Counted from the first letter of the stretch, positions 16,077 through 25,078 are shown. The stretch is DNA of 40,994 nt from JAWBOW01 sp038825775 (GCA_038825775.1 JAWBOW010000004.1:1-40994); one strand, 5' to 3'. Made by a program: numbers and translations. Notes: generated by a model from the letters alone, not told the origin.

Positions 16077-16946
16077 ATGACACAAAATATTAGGAGGAGT
16101 GTTGCTGCAGGACTTTTTTACGAGGAAGATCCTAATGCTTTAAAGAAACAAATCGTCGAGTGTTTTGAATCAAAGAGAGGCCCTGGAGATTTGCCTGTAA
16201 ATAAAAGGAAAGGTTTTATTCAAGGAGCAATAATTCCGCATGCAGGTTATATTTATTCAGGTCCTTGTGCTGCTTGGGCTTATAAAGAACTTGCAGAAGC
16301 AGAGATGCCTGATTTATACATTATAATAGGCCCGAATCATACTGGGTTGGGAGGTTCTGCTTTGACTACAAACGCTTTTGAAACTCCTTTTGGAATTGTA
16401 AGGTGTGATAAGAGTTTTGCAACTGAGCTGCTTAAAAAGGGTTCTATTGTTGAATCAGAACTTCCACATTTAGAAGAACATTCTATAGAAGTTCAACTTC
16501 CTTTTCTGCAGTTCATAAATGAAGAAAGAATAAACGAGCTAAAAATTTTGCCAATTGTTTTAAGTCATGATTTTAATTATAAAAAACTCGCTCTTGACAT
16601 AAAAGAAACAATTGTTGAAACAAAAAAAAGGGTTACTATAATAGCAAGTTCTGATTTTACCCATTATGGACACAATTATGGTTATTTGCCATTTACAACA
16701 GATGTTGAGAAGAGAATCTACCAGCTTGATAAGAAAGCAATTAATTTCATAAGAAAATATGATGATGTTGGTTTCTTAAATTATGTGTATGAAACAGGGG
16801 CAACAATTTGTGGTGCTATCCCAATAGCAACCCTTATAAAATCAGTAAAGGAAAACAAAACAGAACTTTTACAATACTATACTTCTGGAGATGTTATGGG
16901 AAGTTATAGGAATAGTGTTAGTTATGCTTCAATAATTTTTAGATAA
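16077..16946 (+). CDS. MEMO1 family protein (AmmeMemoRadiSam system protein B type)
   Basis: 289 residues, full length. The metal/active-site residues of MEMO proteins are all in place: His55 in IPHAGYIYSG, His88 in GPNHTG, Asp193 and His196 in SSDFTHYG, and Cys245 in ICGAIP. The fold resembles class III extradiol dioxygenases; human MEMO1 binds copper or iron, but the biochemical role of the archaeal form is unknown. In many genomes it sits with an AMMECR1 and a radical SAM gene; neither is present here. Transcribed from its own leaderless-type promoter, followed after 56 bp by the DegV gene. Confidence 0.92.
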   Translation: MTQNIRRSVAAGLFYEEDPNALKKQIVECFESKRGPGDLPVNKRKGFIQGAIIPHAGYIYSGPCAAWAYKELAEAEMPDLYIIIGPNHTGLGGSALTTNAFETPFGIVRCDKSFATELLKKGSIVESELPHLEEHSIEVQLPFLQFINEERINELKILPIVLSHDFNYKKLALDIKETIVETKKRVTIIASSDFTHYGHNYGYLPFTTDVEKRIYQLDKKAINFIRKYDDVGFLNYVYETGATICGAIPIATLIKSVKENKTELLQYYTSGDVMGSYRNSVSYASIIFR

Positions 16947-16972
16947 AAAAATTTATCACTTTAAAAGAAAGA

Positions 16973-16980
16973 TTTATATA
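16973..16980 (+). promoter_or_regulatory. TATA box for the DegV gene
   Basis: TTTATATA lies 26 bases (centre) before the ATG at 17003; no Shine-Dalgarno is present, which supports a leaderless start and this choice of start codon. Confidence 0.55.
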
Positions 16981-17002
16981 TGAAATTCTAAATAAATAAC
17001 AT

Positions 17003-17989
17003 ATGAGTAGTAGAATTTTTAATCAAACAAAAAAGTGTAAGATCATTTTAAGCGGAGGAGACTTTTTAGAAGATTTTTTGAGCGTTAAAGATTTTGATTT
17101 AAAAGTTGAGAAAGTCGATTTGAAACTAACAATAGAATCTCCATTAAATAAAAATACTATTTCTGCAAGTGAAACAGAACTTGAAAAAATACTTAATGAT
17201 GATTATAAAACAGAAAAATTAATTTCAGAATTAGGAATAAATCCTAAAAGTGATTTTTACGAGTTATCTTCAAGAGAGCGTTTTTATGAAATTCTAAGAA
17301 TTTTAGGACCTGGAAGCATAAGAACTTCTCAACCAAACGAGTTTGATTTTAAAAAATCATTAGAAGACATAGAAAATCATGATTTAATCGTTATTTCAAC
17401 AATTTCTTCAAAATTAAGTGGAACTTATCAAAGTGCATTAATGGCTGTTAATCAATTACCTGAAAATGATAAGAATAAAATCTATGTTGTTGATTCAAAG
17501 AGTGTAAGTAAAATGGTTGGTTATTCTGCTCTTAGGGGTTTAGAAGATATTTTAAAAAATAATTTTAAAAATGATTATGATTATAGCTCAGAAGTTTTTA
17601 TGAGGGGTTTAATATTTGATTTGAGATATATTGATGTTGGTGGTAGAGGAGAGGTTTTAAAACACATCGTAAAGTTAATAAGCACTTTTAAAATAGTTCC
17701 GTTAATAACATTAGAAAATGGCAACATAAAACTCCTCAATGTATTACGAGGAGAGAAAAAACCTATCATCGCTTTTAGTGAAAATTTGTTTGAAGAATTA
17801 AACAAAAATAAGGAACAATATGATAATGCTGTTTTGATTTATACTAGCAAAAACACAAAAGAAAGGTTAGGAGAAGTTGAAGAATTATTAAATAAAAACA
17901 AAATAAAATCAGAGTATGTGTGTTCTGATTTTGTCCTTGGAACTCACTTTGGAACAGAAAGTGTTGGATACTTTGTTTATAAGAGATAA
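17003..17989 (+). CDS. DegV family fatty-acid-binding protein
   Basis: 328 residues. Family signatures: TSQPNEFDF (108-116), the lipid-binding loop with Thr-Ser-Gln-Pro; SSKLSGTYQSA (about 135-145); VVDSKSVS; a GGRGE segment equivalent to the usual LxxGGRI; and GTHFGTESVGYF near the C-terminus. DegV/FakB proteins bind a fatty acid and, in Firmicutes, present it to the kinase FakA. No kinase partner is visible here. The N-terminal part is longer than the usual 280 residues and begins with an unusual SGGDF instead of the common SD(S/T)-type start. The family is mainly bacterial, so transfer is likely. Fifteen bases separate it from the PUA gene behind it. Confidence 0.82.
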   Translation: MSSRIFNQTKKCKIILSGGDFLEDFLSVKDFDLKVEKVDLKLTIESPLNKNTISASETELEKILNDDYKTEKLISELGINPKSDFYELSSRERFYEILRILGPGSIRTSQPNEFDFKKSLEDIENHDLIVISTISSKLSGTYQSALMAVNQLPENDKNKIYVVDSKSVSKMVGYSALRGLEDILKNNFKNDYDYSSEVFMRGLIFDLRYIDVGGRGEVLKHIVKLISTFKIVPLITLENGNIKLLNVLRGEKKPIIAFSENLFEELNKNKEQYDNAVLIYTSKNTKERLGEVEELLNKNKIKSEYVCSDFVLGTHFGTESVGYFVYKR

Positions 17990-18004
17990 GAATTTTAAAC
18001 CAAA

Positions 18005-18481
18005 ATGAACTTAAAAAGATTGAGTAATAAAGAATTAAGAATTCTTTCAAAAGAAATTTCTAATTATGGATTTCCTGTAAAAAAAGGTGATGAGGTCTAT
18101 TCAACAATTTTAGAGGGTCTTAAGATTTATATAATAAACAAAAAAGTAGGTTTCTTCTGTTTCAAGGAAAAGATTGTTCCATCACTTCATATTATGCTTG
18201 AAAACAAAAATATTTTGGATTTAATGAAGAAGATCTTTGTAGACAAAGGAGCAATAATTGCTGTAGTAAAAGGGGCAGATGTTATGAGACCTGGAATTGT
18301 CAGTTTTTCAGATGATTTGAAAAGAGGAGATGTTGTAGCAATTTTAGATGAAAATAATAAACAAGTTCTTGCTATTGGAGAAATGCTCTTTAATTCTGAA
18401 GAGATTAAAGGAATGAATTCTGGCAGAATTGCGAAGAATATTCATCATTATAATGACAAAATTTGGAATTTTAAGATTTAA
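18005..18481 (+). CDS. PUA domain RNA-binding protein (MCT-1/Tma20-like architecture)
   Basis: 158 residues. The C-terminal PUA domain (about 75-155) shows FVDKGAIIAVVKGADVMRPGI, then DLKRGDVVAILD, then LAIGEMLFNSEEI, the standard order of PUA strands. The N-terminal part, with VPSLHIMLE preceding the PUA domain, fits the pre-PUA module of MCT-1/Tma20-like proteins that bind tRNA or the small ribosomal subunit. The archaeal function is not established. It is encoded 15 bp after DegV and is probably in the same transcript; convergent with the Cys-rich protein gene. Confidence 0.82.
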   Translation: MNLKRLSNKELRILSKEISNYGFPVKKGDEVYSTILEGLKIYIINKKVGFFCFKEKIVPSLHIMLENKNILDLMKKIFVDKGAIIAVVKGADVMRPGIVSFSDDLKRGDVVAILDENNKQVLAIGEMLFNSEEIKGMNSGRIAKNIHHYNDKIWNFKI

Positions 18482-18505
18482 GATTTCCTTAAAAATTTCT
18501 ATTTT

Positions 18506-19270
18506 TTAAAGATCTATTCTTTCACTAAAATCAAAATTACTTATTAGTTGACTATTTAGCTCATAGAACGCTGTTAATCTTGCAATAAAATTTTCCCTAT
18601 TTTCTAAAATCTCGTGTATTTTTATTCTTAATTCATTTCTTTCTTCATCTTTTAATCTTTTAACCCTATCATAAATTATGCCTTTTTCATCACAAGGAGT
18701 AACTTTTATTAAAAAGTATCCTAAAAAGTATTTACTTCCATACATTCCTTCTCTAGAATATGGTTCTAAATAATAAGGGAATAATTTGCAAAACAAAGGA
18801 TTTATATCGTGAATTGTGCATTCTTTATTTTCAGTATTAAGAGCAGAACATGCACTTACTCTCAAATATCCTTTTTCGTCTAATTCTTTGAAATTCATTA
18901 TTGGAATTCTTAGAATTCCGTTTTCTGTTCTTAGTGGATAATCATTTCTAAGTCCTATTATGTTACTATCATTGCTAAAATCAAAATTTATTTTTTTAAC
19001 AATATAATCTCCATTTTTATTAACATAGTTTTTAACATCAAAAGAGAGGTAATTTATTAAAGTCATATCTTTTCTTAATTTTTCCTCTAATTCTATTTGT
19101 TTTCTTAATAGGTGTGCTTCGTCTTCCTCATCAAGTATTATGTTCAGATTTTTAGAATCTGATGTTAATATTTTGCAACAATTTGCATCACAAATTTTAC
19201 AATTCAGTCCTATCTTTTTCATCAAAAAATCCAAGTTTTCATTAAGTTTTTTATTAACTTCTTCTTGCAT
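18506..19270 (-). CDS. YkgJ-like Cys-cluster protein (zinc/iron-chelating domain)
   Basis: 254 residues. The Cys motif CKICDANCCK sits near residue 24, and a later CTIHDINPLFCKLFPYYL is the signature C-x(I)-H-(D)-x-P-x2-C-(R/K)-x-(F/Y)-P of the YkgJ/UPF0153 family, thought to bind zinc or an iron-sulphur centre. A further Cys lies in SACSALN. It is longer than typical members because of a large insert between the Cys clusters. Function unknown. The ATG is preceded by GGGAG and starts two bases after the TyrRS stop, so the two genes are one operon. Confidence 0.75.
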   Translation of the reverse strand: MQEEVNKKLNENLDFLMKKIGLNCKICDANCCKILTSDSKNLNIILDEEDEAHLLRKQIELEEKLRKDMTLINYLSFDVKNYVNKNGDYIVKKINFDFSNDSNIIGLRNDYPLRTENGILRIPIMNFKELDEKGYLRVSACSALNTENKECTIHDINPLFCKLFPYYLEPYSREGMYGSKYFLGYFLIKVTPCDEKGIIYDRVKRLKDEERNELRIKIHEILENRENFIARLTAFYELNSQLISNFDFSERIDL

Positions 19271-19272
19271 TT

Positions 19273-21036
19273 TTATTCTCCTATTTTAATAAAGTGTTTT
19301 TTTCCTATTAATAAAAAATATTCTCCTTCTATTTTATATTGTTGGTATTTTTTTATAAAATCTTCAAGGTTTAATATTATGTCAGAGCTTGTAATTTGAT
19401 AAGAATCCTTAATGTTCTGCTTGTTCTTTATTATTTTTATTCCGTTCTGTTCTGAAATTCTTCTTATTTCAGATTTTGAGATTCCTGTGTATTCACTTAT
19501 TACGTCTATAAACCTATTGTTTTTGTATTGTTCAAAGTTTATCCTTATAATATTTTCTGGAAGTTCTTGTTTTTTTATGTTTTTAAGATAAAAATCATAG
19601 CCAATTTTAACTCCTTCTTCTCCAAATAACATTTTACAAATATACTCTGAAGCTTTAATCTTTAATTCAAGAGGATTGTAATTTCTTAACATTTTATTAT
19701 AAAATTCATTTTTATCCTCAGAATCTTTGCATTCTAATATTAAAATTGGATTTTTATCTTCTTCGCATAACTCCTTTTTGATGCATAAGTTGATGTATTC
19801 TGGAAAGAAAACTAATTTCTTACCTGTTTTTCTTAATCCTCTTAATTCTTCTATCTCTGTTTTTAAAACCTCTGTTTCTATAAAATCAGGAAAACCAAAA
19901 ATTCCTAAGAATACCTCTTCTGGAGTGTTTAAAGAGATAAAATTGTTTAAGGATTTACTCATTTTTTTACCATCTTTTCCTATAATCAAGGGTTCATAAA
20001 TTAAAGCTTCATCTTCCAAACCATAAGCCCTTTGCAGTTCTCTTGTTAAGAGCAAGTTTTCCCTCTGGTCTGTTCCTCCAAGTTCAATTAATGTTCCTGT
20101 TAGAATAGAATCCAAAGCTTGAAGTGAAGGATATAAAATTCTACTAGTTGGTTGTTTTAATTTTTTGTACACTTCTTGGTTTATTAAAAAATTTATTTTG
20201 TTCTGAAAATCATTGTTAGAGATATTTGAATTTGTGATTTCATAATAAATTTGATTTAGTTGTTCCTGACTCAAACTTATGTCCCCAAGAAATATTGGTT
20301 TTTTTAGAAGTTCTGCTAAATCAAACTTCTCAACAACCTTTACCAAATCATAAACCCTGTTGTCTGGTAAATGAAAGTCGCTGTTATAAATAAAGAATGT
20401 TTTTTCGTTATCAAGAATGTTTAGTATCTTCTTAATATAATCTATTGAGATTTGTCTCGCTTTTTCTAATTGTGGTACTTCACTCCTATGAATTCCTCCT
20501 GACGGGTCTCCAACAGTTGCTGTATAATCTCCCAAAATTATTATAACTGGAGCTCCTAATTCTTGCAGTGTTTTTGCTTTTAATAAAACACTTAAATGTC
20601 CTAAATGAAGGTCTTTTGTTGGGTCAATTCCAAGTTTTACTATCATAAGATTCTCGTTTTTGTAAAACAACTTAAGTATGTTTGTAATTCCTAAAGATGA
20701 CTCGTATAGTGCAAAACCTCCCTTAATTCTCTTCTTCCTGTTTTCAATATCCAAATTTATTTCTTCTTCGTCTAATTCACCCTTATATTCTTCTTTAAGA
20801 ACGAACTCTAGATTTTTTGCCCCACTTACTTTAAAAGGCGTAAAATAACTCTTTTCATAGATTTTTTTGTCCCTTTCCTTAACAACCTCAACAACTTCTT
20901 CTAATTGGTCAAACTCTTTTCTTTTGAACCTTAGAATATTAGCTATCTTTTCTCCAACAGTTCTCTCTTCGATATTAAATAGTGTATCTAATGGAGGATA
21001 ATTCTTGAGTTTTTCATCTAAACTTTTAACTTTCAT
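19273..21036 (-). CDS. tyrS: Bacterial-type tyrosyl-tRNA synthetase with N-terminal extension
   Basis: 587 residues, well above the usual 400-430. Class I signatures: HLGH at 144-147 and KMSKS at 358-362, with GDYTATVGDPSGG at 169-181 and the tyrosine-pocket/dimer stretch LIELGGTDQRENLL at about 316-329. A C-terminal S4-like RNA-binding module is suggested by FIDVISEYTGISKSEIRR. This is the bacterial TyrZ/TyrS pattern rather than the shorter archaeal TyrRS. Roughly 100 extra residues precede the catalytic domain, and an insert lies around 245-300. Both are unrecognised. Start: ATG with GGGGGG upstream. Most probably it aminoacylates tRNA-Tyr; whether a second archaeal TyrRS exists cannot be seen. 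Confidence 0.88.
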   Translation of the reverse strand: MKVKSLDEKLKNYPPLDTLFNIEERTVGEKIANILRFKRKEFDQLEEVVEVVKERDKKIYEKSYFTPFKVSGAKNLEFVLKEEYKGELDEEEINLDIENRKKRIKGGFALYESSLGITNILKLFYKNENLMIVKLGIDPTKDLHLGHLSVLLKAKTLQELGAPVIIILGDYTATVGDPSGGIHRSEVPQLEKARQISIDYIKKILNILDNEKTFFIYNSDFHLPDNRVYDLVKVVEKFDLAELLKKPIFLGDISLSQEQLNQIYYEITNSNISNNDFQNKINFLINQEVYKKLKQPTSRILYPSLQALDSILTGTLIELGGTDQRENLLLTRELQRAYGLEDEALIYEPLIIGKDGKKMSKSLNNFISLNTPEEVFLGIFGFPDFIETEVLKTEIEELRGLRKTGKKLVFFPEYINLCIKKELCEEDKNPILILECKDSEDKNEFYNKMLRNYNPLELKIKASEYICKMLFGEEGVKIGYDFYLKNIKKQELPENIIRINFEQYKNNRFIDVISEYTGISKSEIRRISEQNGIKIIKNKQNIKDSYQITSSDIILNLEDFIKKYQQYKIEGEYFLLIGKKHFIKIGE

Positions 21037-21159
21037 GTTCCCCCCAATCCAAATATTTATTGTTTAATTGACTTAATATAGTAAATAAAAAACCCTTTAT
21101 AAAACTTTCTTATTTTTACTACTCTTCCGTAGAAATCAAAAGTTTTTGTTTTTTAAGTT

Positions 21160-21636
21160 TCAAATTAGATCCTTAACCCTTCGCTCCTTTGGAACATAAT
21201 TTTTTAAAGTTCCCTGCTTTAAAAGCCCACAACCTATAAAATCATTGTTGTATTTTAGAATTACAAAGCCATCGCTTACATTATTGTGATTTCTAACAAC
21301 CAAGTCCTCACCAAAAAACCATTTTCTTAATTCTGTTTCATTAACCTCTAAAACATTCTTATTTGATAACGGTCCAACTAATTGTGTCCCCTCTATGCTT
21401 AATCTAATCTTATTCTTTTTAAATTTTTCTTCATAATTTGCAAAGTAAATTCCTACTCTTGAAATTTTTAATTTCCTAAAATCTATCTTTGAGAAGTCCT
21501 TTGTAACTAAATAAATTTTTCCACTTGAACTCTTAAGCATTCCAAAATCAAAATCAAAATTGCAGCCAAAACGCTCATTTATTAATGATATTATTTTTTT
21601 TATTTCTTTCTTGTTAAGTATTTTTAATTGTTCCAT
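21160..21636 (-). CDS. Stand-alone PUA-like RNA-binding protein (RsmF C-terminal-domain-like)
   Basis: 158 residues. The C-terminal half reads RLSIEGTQLVGPLS, LRKWFFGEDL, VILKYNNDFIGCGLLKQGTLKNYVPKERRVK. This resembles the PUA-like domain at the end of RsmF/NSUN-type rRNA methyltransferases and the Nip7 group; the call is by pattern. The N-terminal part (KKIISLINERFGCNFDFDFGML) looks like the small pre-PUA module. No methyltransferase domain is attached. The gene starts six bases after the aIF5B stop, so it is co-transcribed with a translation initiation factor; a ribosome-biogenesis role is likely. Confidence 0.65.
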   Translation of the reverse strand: MEQLKILNKKEIKKIISLINERFGCNFDFDFGMLKSSSGKIYLVTKDFSKIDFRKLKISRVGIYFANYEEKFKKNKIRLSIEGTQLVGPLSNKNVLEVNETELRKWFFGEDLVVRNHNNVSDGFVILKYNNDFIGCGLLKQGTLKNYVPKERRVKDLI

Positions 21637-21642
21637 ATGAAA

Positions 21643-23478
21643 CTAAATCCCCCAGACCGGATTTTGTTTTCTCATTATTGAAGCGATTTCTTTAAGAAGT
21701 TCTATCTCCTCATTACTTAAATATTTTTTTAGTTCTTTTAATTTTTTAAAATCGTTTTCTGGAATAGAAGAATACAAAATTTCATCTCCTTTTATCTGCC
21801 TTCCAAAAGTAACATTTTCAAGTGAGACGGCAACTTGTTTTTTTGAAACTTCGTTTATGCTCTTGTTATCAAGTTGTATTTCCTTAACTCTTGTTATTTC
21901 CTTTCCTTCGATATTCATTAAGTTTATTCCTGCTCTTAAAACTCCTGCTTCAACATCAACTCCCAAAATAGCAGGGTTTGATTGTCTGAAAACGTATTGG
22001 GGCATTATTCTAATTCTGCAAGGCCTTACTAAGGACGAAAGTTCTTTGTTAATTTTTTGTTTTTCAAGTTCTGAAATAAATTCTTTGTAATCGTCTACTA
22101 TTTTATAAATTATTTCTCCCAGAATAATCTTTACTGGATTTTGACATGAATTTAAATAATCCTCAGCTTCTTTTGATATTTTTGTATTAAAACCAATAAT
22201 AACCCTATAATCTTCTTTATTTGTTTCAGCATTCAATATATCCTTTTTTGTTATTGCTCCCAATGATGCCTTTCTTACAGGTATGTTGTTTTCTCTTAGC
22301 AAAAAAAGAACTGCTTCTAAACTTCCAAGAGAATCTGCCTTAACAATAACACCTTCGTTTTCTGTATCTATTATGACCTCGCTGACTTCTTCTTGAATTT
22401 CTTTTGAAAATTTTTCAATATCACTTTCATCTTCAATTCCTATCAAAGGCATTCCTGAGAAAACATTATCAAGGTTTGGGGCTAGTATTTTAACACCTGT
22501 TGCTGCATAAACAATATCTACTTGTTTAAACTTTGTTTTCTTGTCCCTCATCTCTGATAAGGGCATTGGTTCTAATAAGCACCTAATTTTTGTTATTATT
22601 GGTTTTTCTAAACTCCCAACTATTATTGTTTGGTTCTTTCTTAAATAACCATCATAAAGTATAACATCTATTGTTTTTCCAAGCCCTTGTTCGTCTTTAA
22701 CTTCTAGTATTGTTCCTTTTCCATAATTAGATATTCTTGTCTTAAGATTATTCTCCATGAACTTTTGGGTTAATCCTGTAATTATCATCAGTAATTCTGG
22801 CAAGCCCTCCCCTGTTTTTGCCGAAACAGGAACTATTGCGATCTGTTTTGTATAATCTTCAACTCTGTCAAACCTTTCTGAGTTAAAACCAAATTTGTAT
22901 AAGCTCTCAACAATTTTGTAAATTCTAAGGTCAAGTTCGTTTCTTACATTTTCTGTTTGTGCCATTATGCTGTTTTCTATTGTTAAATCAGGATTTGATT
23001 TCCAACCAGGGATTAGGTCAATTTTGTTTGCAGCAACAACGAAAGGTGTTTTATAACTCTTTAATATTTCAACAGACTCTTCTGTTTGTGGTTTAAAGCC
23101 CTCGTTTATATCAACAACAAGTATTGCAATATCTGCTAAATTACCACCCCTCTTTCTTAAACTCCTAAATGCAGCATGCCCTGGAGTGTCAATAAATAAT
23201 AGACCAGGAATTTTGTAATTGATTTTTATATTTCTAACACATCCTGAACATATTTTTTGTATTGTGTGTAATGGTATTATTGAAGCACCGATTGCTTGTG
23301 TTATTTTTCCTGGTTCTGATTCAACTATAAAAGTTCCCCTTATCTTATCTAACAAGGATGATTTTCCATGATCAACGTGTCCAACTACAACGCAAATAGG
23401 ACTCCTAAGTATATCATTATTTACAATTGAAGTATTATCCAAATTGTTGCAATTTTCACTTTTGTTTGTGGATTTCAT
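21643..23478 (-). CDS. infB: Translation initiation factor aIF5B
   Basis: 611 residues, the expected archaeal size. GTPase motifs: G1 GHVDHGKS (33-40), switch 2 DTPGH (97-101), NKID (151-154). The unusual CSGC segment near 77-80 lies in the switch region, where archaeal and eukaryotic IF5B have a similar insert. After the G domain come the beta-barrel domain II, the alpha-beta domain III (EGVIVKADSLGSLEAV is the characteristic start), and the C-terminal barrel and helix (KRLEGE-like region replaced by KQNPVWGI end). It joins ribosomal subunits during initiation using GTP. The N-terminus has a 26-residue variable extension. Operon with the PUA-like gene. Confidence 0.95.
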   Translation of the reverse strand: MKSTNKSENCNNLDNTSIVNNDILRSPICVVVGHVDHGKSSLLDKIRGTFIVESEPGKITQAIGASIIPLHTIQKICSGCVRNIKINYKIPGLLFIDTPGHAAFRSLRKRGGNLADIAILVVDINEGFKPQTEESVEILKSYKTPFVVAANKIDLIPGWKSNPDLTIENSIMAQTENVRNELDLRIYKIVESLYKFGFNSERFDRVEDYTKQIAIVPVSAKTGEGLPELLMIITGLTQKFMENNLKTRISNYGKGTILEVKDEQGLGKTIDVILYDGYLRKNQTIIVGSLEKPIITKIRCLLEPMPLSEMRDKKTKFKQVDIVYAATGVKILAPNLDNVFSGMPLIGIEDESDIEKFSKEIQEEVSEVIIDTENEGVIVKADSLGSLEAVLFLLRENNIPVRKASLGAITKKDILNAETNKEDYRVIIGFNTKISKEAEDYLNSCQNPVKIILGEIIYKIVDDYKEFISELEKQKINKELSSLVRPCRIRIMPQYVFRQSNPAILGVDVEAGVLRAGINLMNIEGKEITRVKEIQLDNKSINEVSKKQVAVSLENVTFGRQIKGDEILYSSIPENDFKKLKELKKYLSNEEIELLKEIASIMRKQNPVWGI

Positions 23479-23613
23479 TTTAAAATTTGAATTAAACCGG
23501 TTTTTTTAAAAATTTCATCATATTATTATGACTTATGTACTTACAATTGCTTTTTTAAATGTTTCTTAATTATTCAAAAGTTTTTTATTTAGAACAAAAA
23601 TTTTAATAATATT

Positions 23614-24780
23614 ATGAAACTTTTTGAAGAGTCAAAAATAAAATTTTACGCTTCTGAAGATAACTTAAATACTGGTAAGGGTTTTGTATTTTACAATCCC
23701 CTAATGAGGATAAACAGAGATTTTTCTGTTTTACTCTTAAAAGCAATTAATGAATTTTATGATAAAGAGTTAAATGTTTTAGAATTAATGGCTGCTTCTG
23801 GAATAAGAGCCCTAAGGTTTGCTCTTCAAACCAGAATAAAATCATTAGAAGTTAATGATATTTCAAAAGAATGTTATGAAACAATAATAAAGAATTTTGA
23901 GATGAACAGCATACCAAAAGAAAAAATGGATAAAATAAGGTTTCACAATCTAGAAGCAAACAGTTTGTTGTTAAAATCAAGTTCTTTTGATTACATACAA
24001 ATCGATCCTTTTGATAATCTTTACAAATTTATTGATCTTAGTTTAAGAAGGATAAAAAGAGGTGGAATTTTAGGATTAACAACTACTGATACTGCAACAC
24101 TTTCAGGCACATATAAAGAAACTTGTATTAGGAGGTATTGCTCAAAACCATTAGTTGAAGATTTCAAGCATGAGTTTGGACTAAGAATTATAATAAAGGA
24201 TTTACAAACGATTGCTTCTAAGAAGGATATCTTTTTGAAACCAATTCTTTGTTATTATTATAAACACCACTACGGATTGTTTTTTTCTGTTGAAAAATCA
24301 AAGAAAAAATCAAACTCTGTTTTTGAAAAGCACAATTATTTATTATACTGTAAAAAGTGTTCTAACAGAAAAATCACAGATTATGTTTTTTCAGATAATG
24401 TTCTTTTCAATACTAATGTTTGTGATTTTTGTAGTTCAAAATTAGATTTTTATGGAAGTTTTTACTCAGGATTTTTATGTGATCAAGAATTATTATCTAA
24501 GATTAATATTGTTTCTGAAAAGATGAAGGAGGAAATTATTGATAAAGAAACTAAGAAGATTCTTGCTTTATTAATAGAAGAAAATAGAATCAATGTTCCT
24601 TTTACTTTTAATACTCATTTGCTTGCAAAAAAACATAAACTTAATCTTATACCATTAGAAAAAATAATTAGAAATTTAAAAGAAAATGGTTTTGAAGCTT
24701 CAAGAACTCATTTTGAAGGAAACAGCTTAAGGACTAATGCTGAATTAAAAGATGTTTTGAAAGCGATGAATAAGAACTAA
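23614..24780 (+). CDS. trm1: tRNA (guanine26-N2)-dimethyltransferase Trm1
   Basis: 388 residues. N-terminal signature VFYNPLMRINRDFS, SAM motif LELMAASGIRALRFA (about 56-70), and catalytic region YIQIDPFDN with Asp131. Most Trm1 proteins read DPFG; here the Gly is Asp134. Four Cys at 246, 249, 270 and 273 (CKKC, CDFC) form the zinc ribbon of the C-terminal domain. It methylates G26 of many tRNAs. The gene is convergent with aEF1B, with only 6 bp between the stops, and divergent from aIF5B across a 135-bp spacer. Confidence 0.93.
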   Translation: MKLFEESKIKFYASEDNLNTGKGFVFYNPLMRINRDFSVLLLKAINEFYDKELNVLELMAASGIRALRFALQTRIKSLEVNDISKECYETIIKNFEMNSIPKEKMDKIRFHNLEANSLLLKSSSFDYIQIDPFDNLYKFIDLSLRRIKRGGILGLTTTDTATLSGTYKETCIRRYCSKPLVEDFKHEFGLRIIIKDLQTIASKKDIFLKPILCYYYKHHYGLFFSVEKSKKKSNSVFEKHNYLLYCKKCSNRKITDYVFSDNVLFNTNVCDFCSSKLDFYGSFYSGFLCDQELLSKINIVSEKMKEEIIDKETKKILALLIEENRINVPFTFNTHLLAKKHKLNLIPLEKIIRNLKENGFEASRTHFEGNSLRTNAELKDVLKAMNKN

Positions 24781-24786
24781 AAAATT

Positions 24787-25059
24787 TTAACCAATAGCTC
24801 TTCTAACATCTATTATTTCAACACTGTTTATTCCTTCTATTTTTGAGAGTGCTCCTTCAATATCTAACGAACCCAAAGATTCTTCTTGAATTGCATATAT
24901 TATTAAGGCATTTAATCCAAAAGCTATTGGTTGTATTTCCTTTTTTCCAACTTCTAATCCAAGATTTTCAAGTTCTCTTGTTGCTTCTCTTTCAACAAAA
25001 GCCAAATCAATGTCTGGACTTTCAGGCATTATTTTTATTGTAACAATTACCCTTGCCAT
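24787..25059 (-). CDS. ef1b: Translation elongation factor 1-beta (aEF1B)
   Basis: 90 residues, full length for the archaeal form, which is only the exchange domain. Pattern: MARVIVTIKIMPESPDID at the start, IQPIAFGLNALIIYAI in the middle (the key G-L-x-A-L strand) and a C-terminal SVEIIDVRRAIG. It promotes GDP/GTP exchange on elongation factor 1-alpha. The ATG follows an AAAGGT ribosome site, 19 bp after the stop of the zinc-ribbon gene, with which it forms an operon. Confidence 0.95.
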   Translation of the reverse strand: MARVIVTIKIMPESPDIDLAFVEREATRELENLGLEVGKKEIQPIAFGLNALIIYAIQEESLGSLDIEGALSKIEGINSVEIIDVRRAIG

Positions 25060-25078
25060 TTTTTTACCTTTTATTTAT

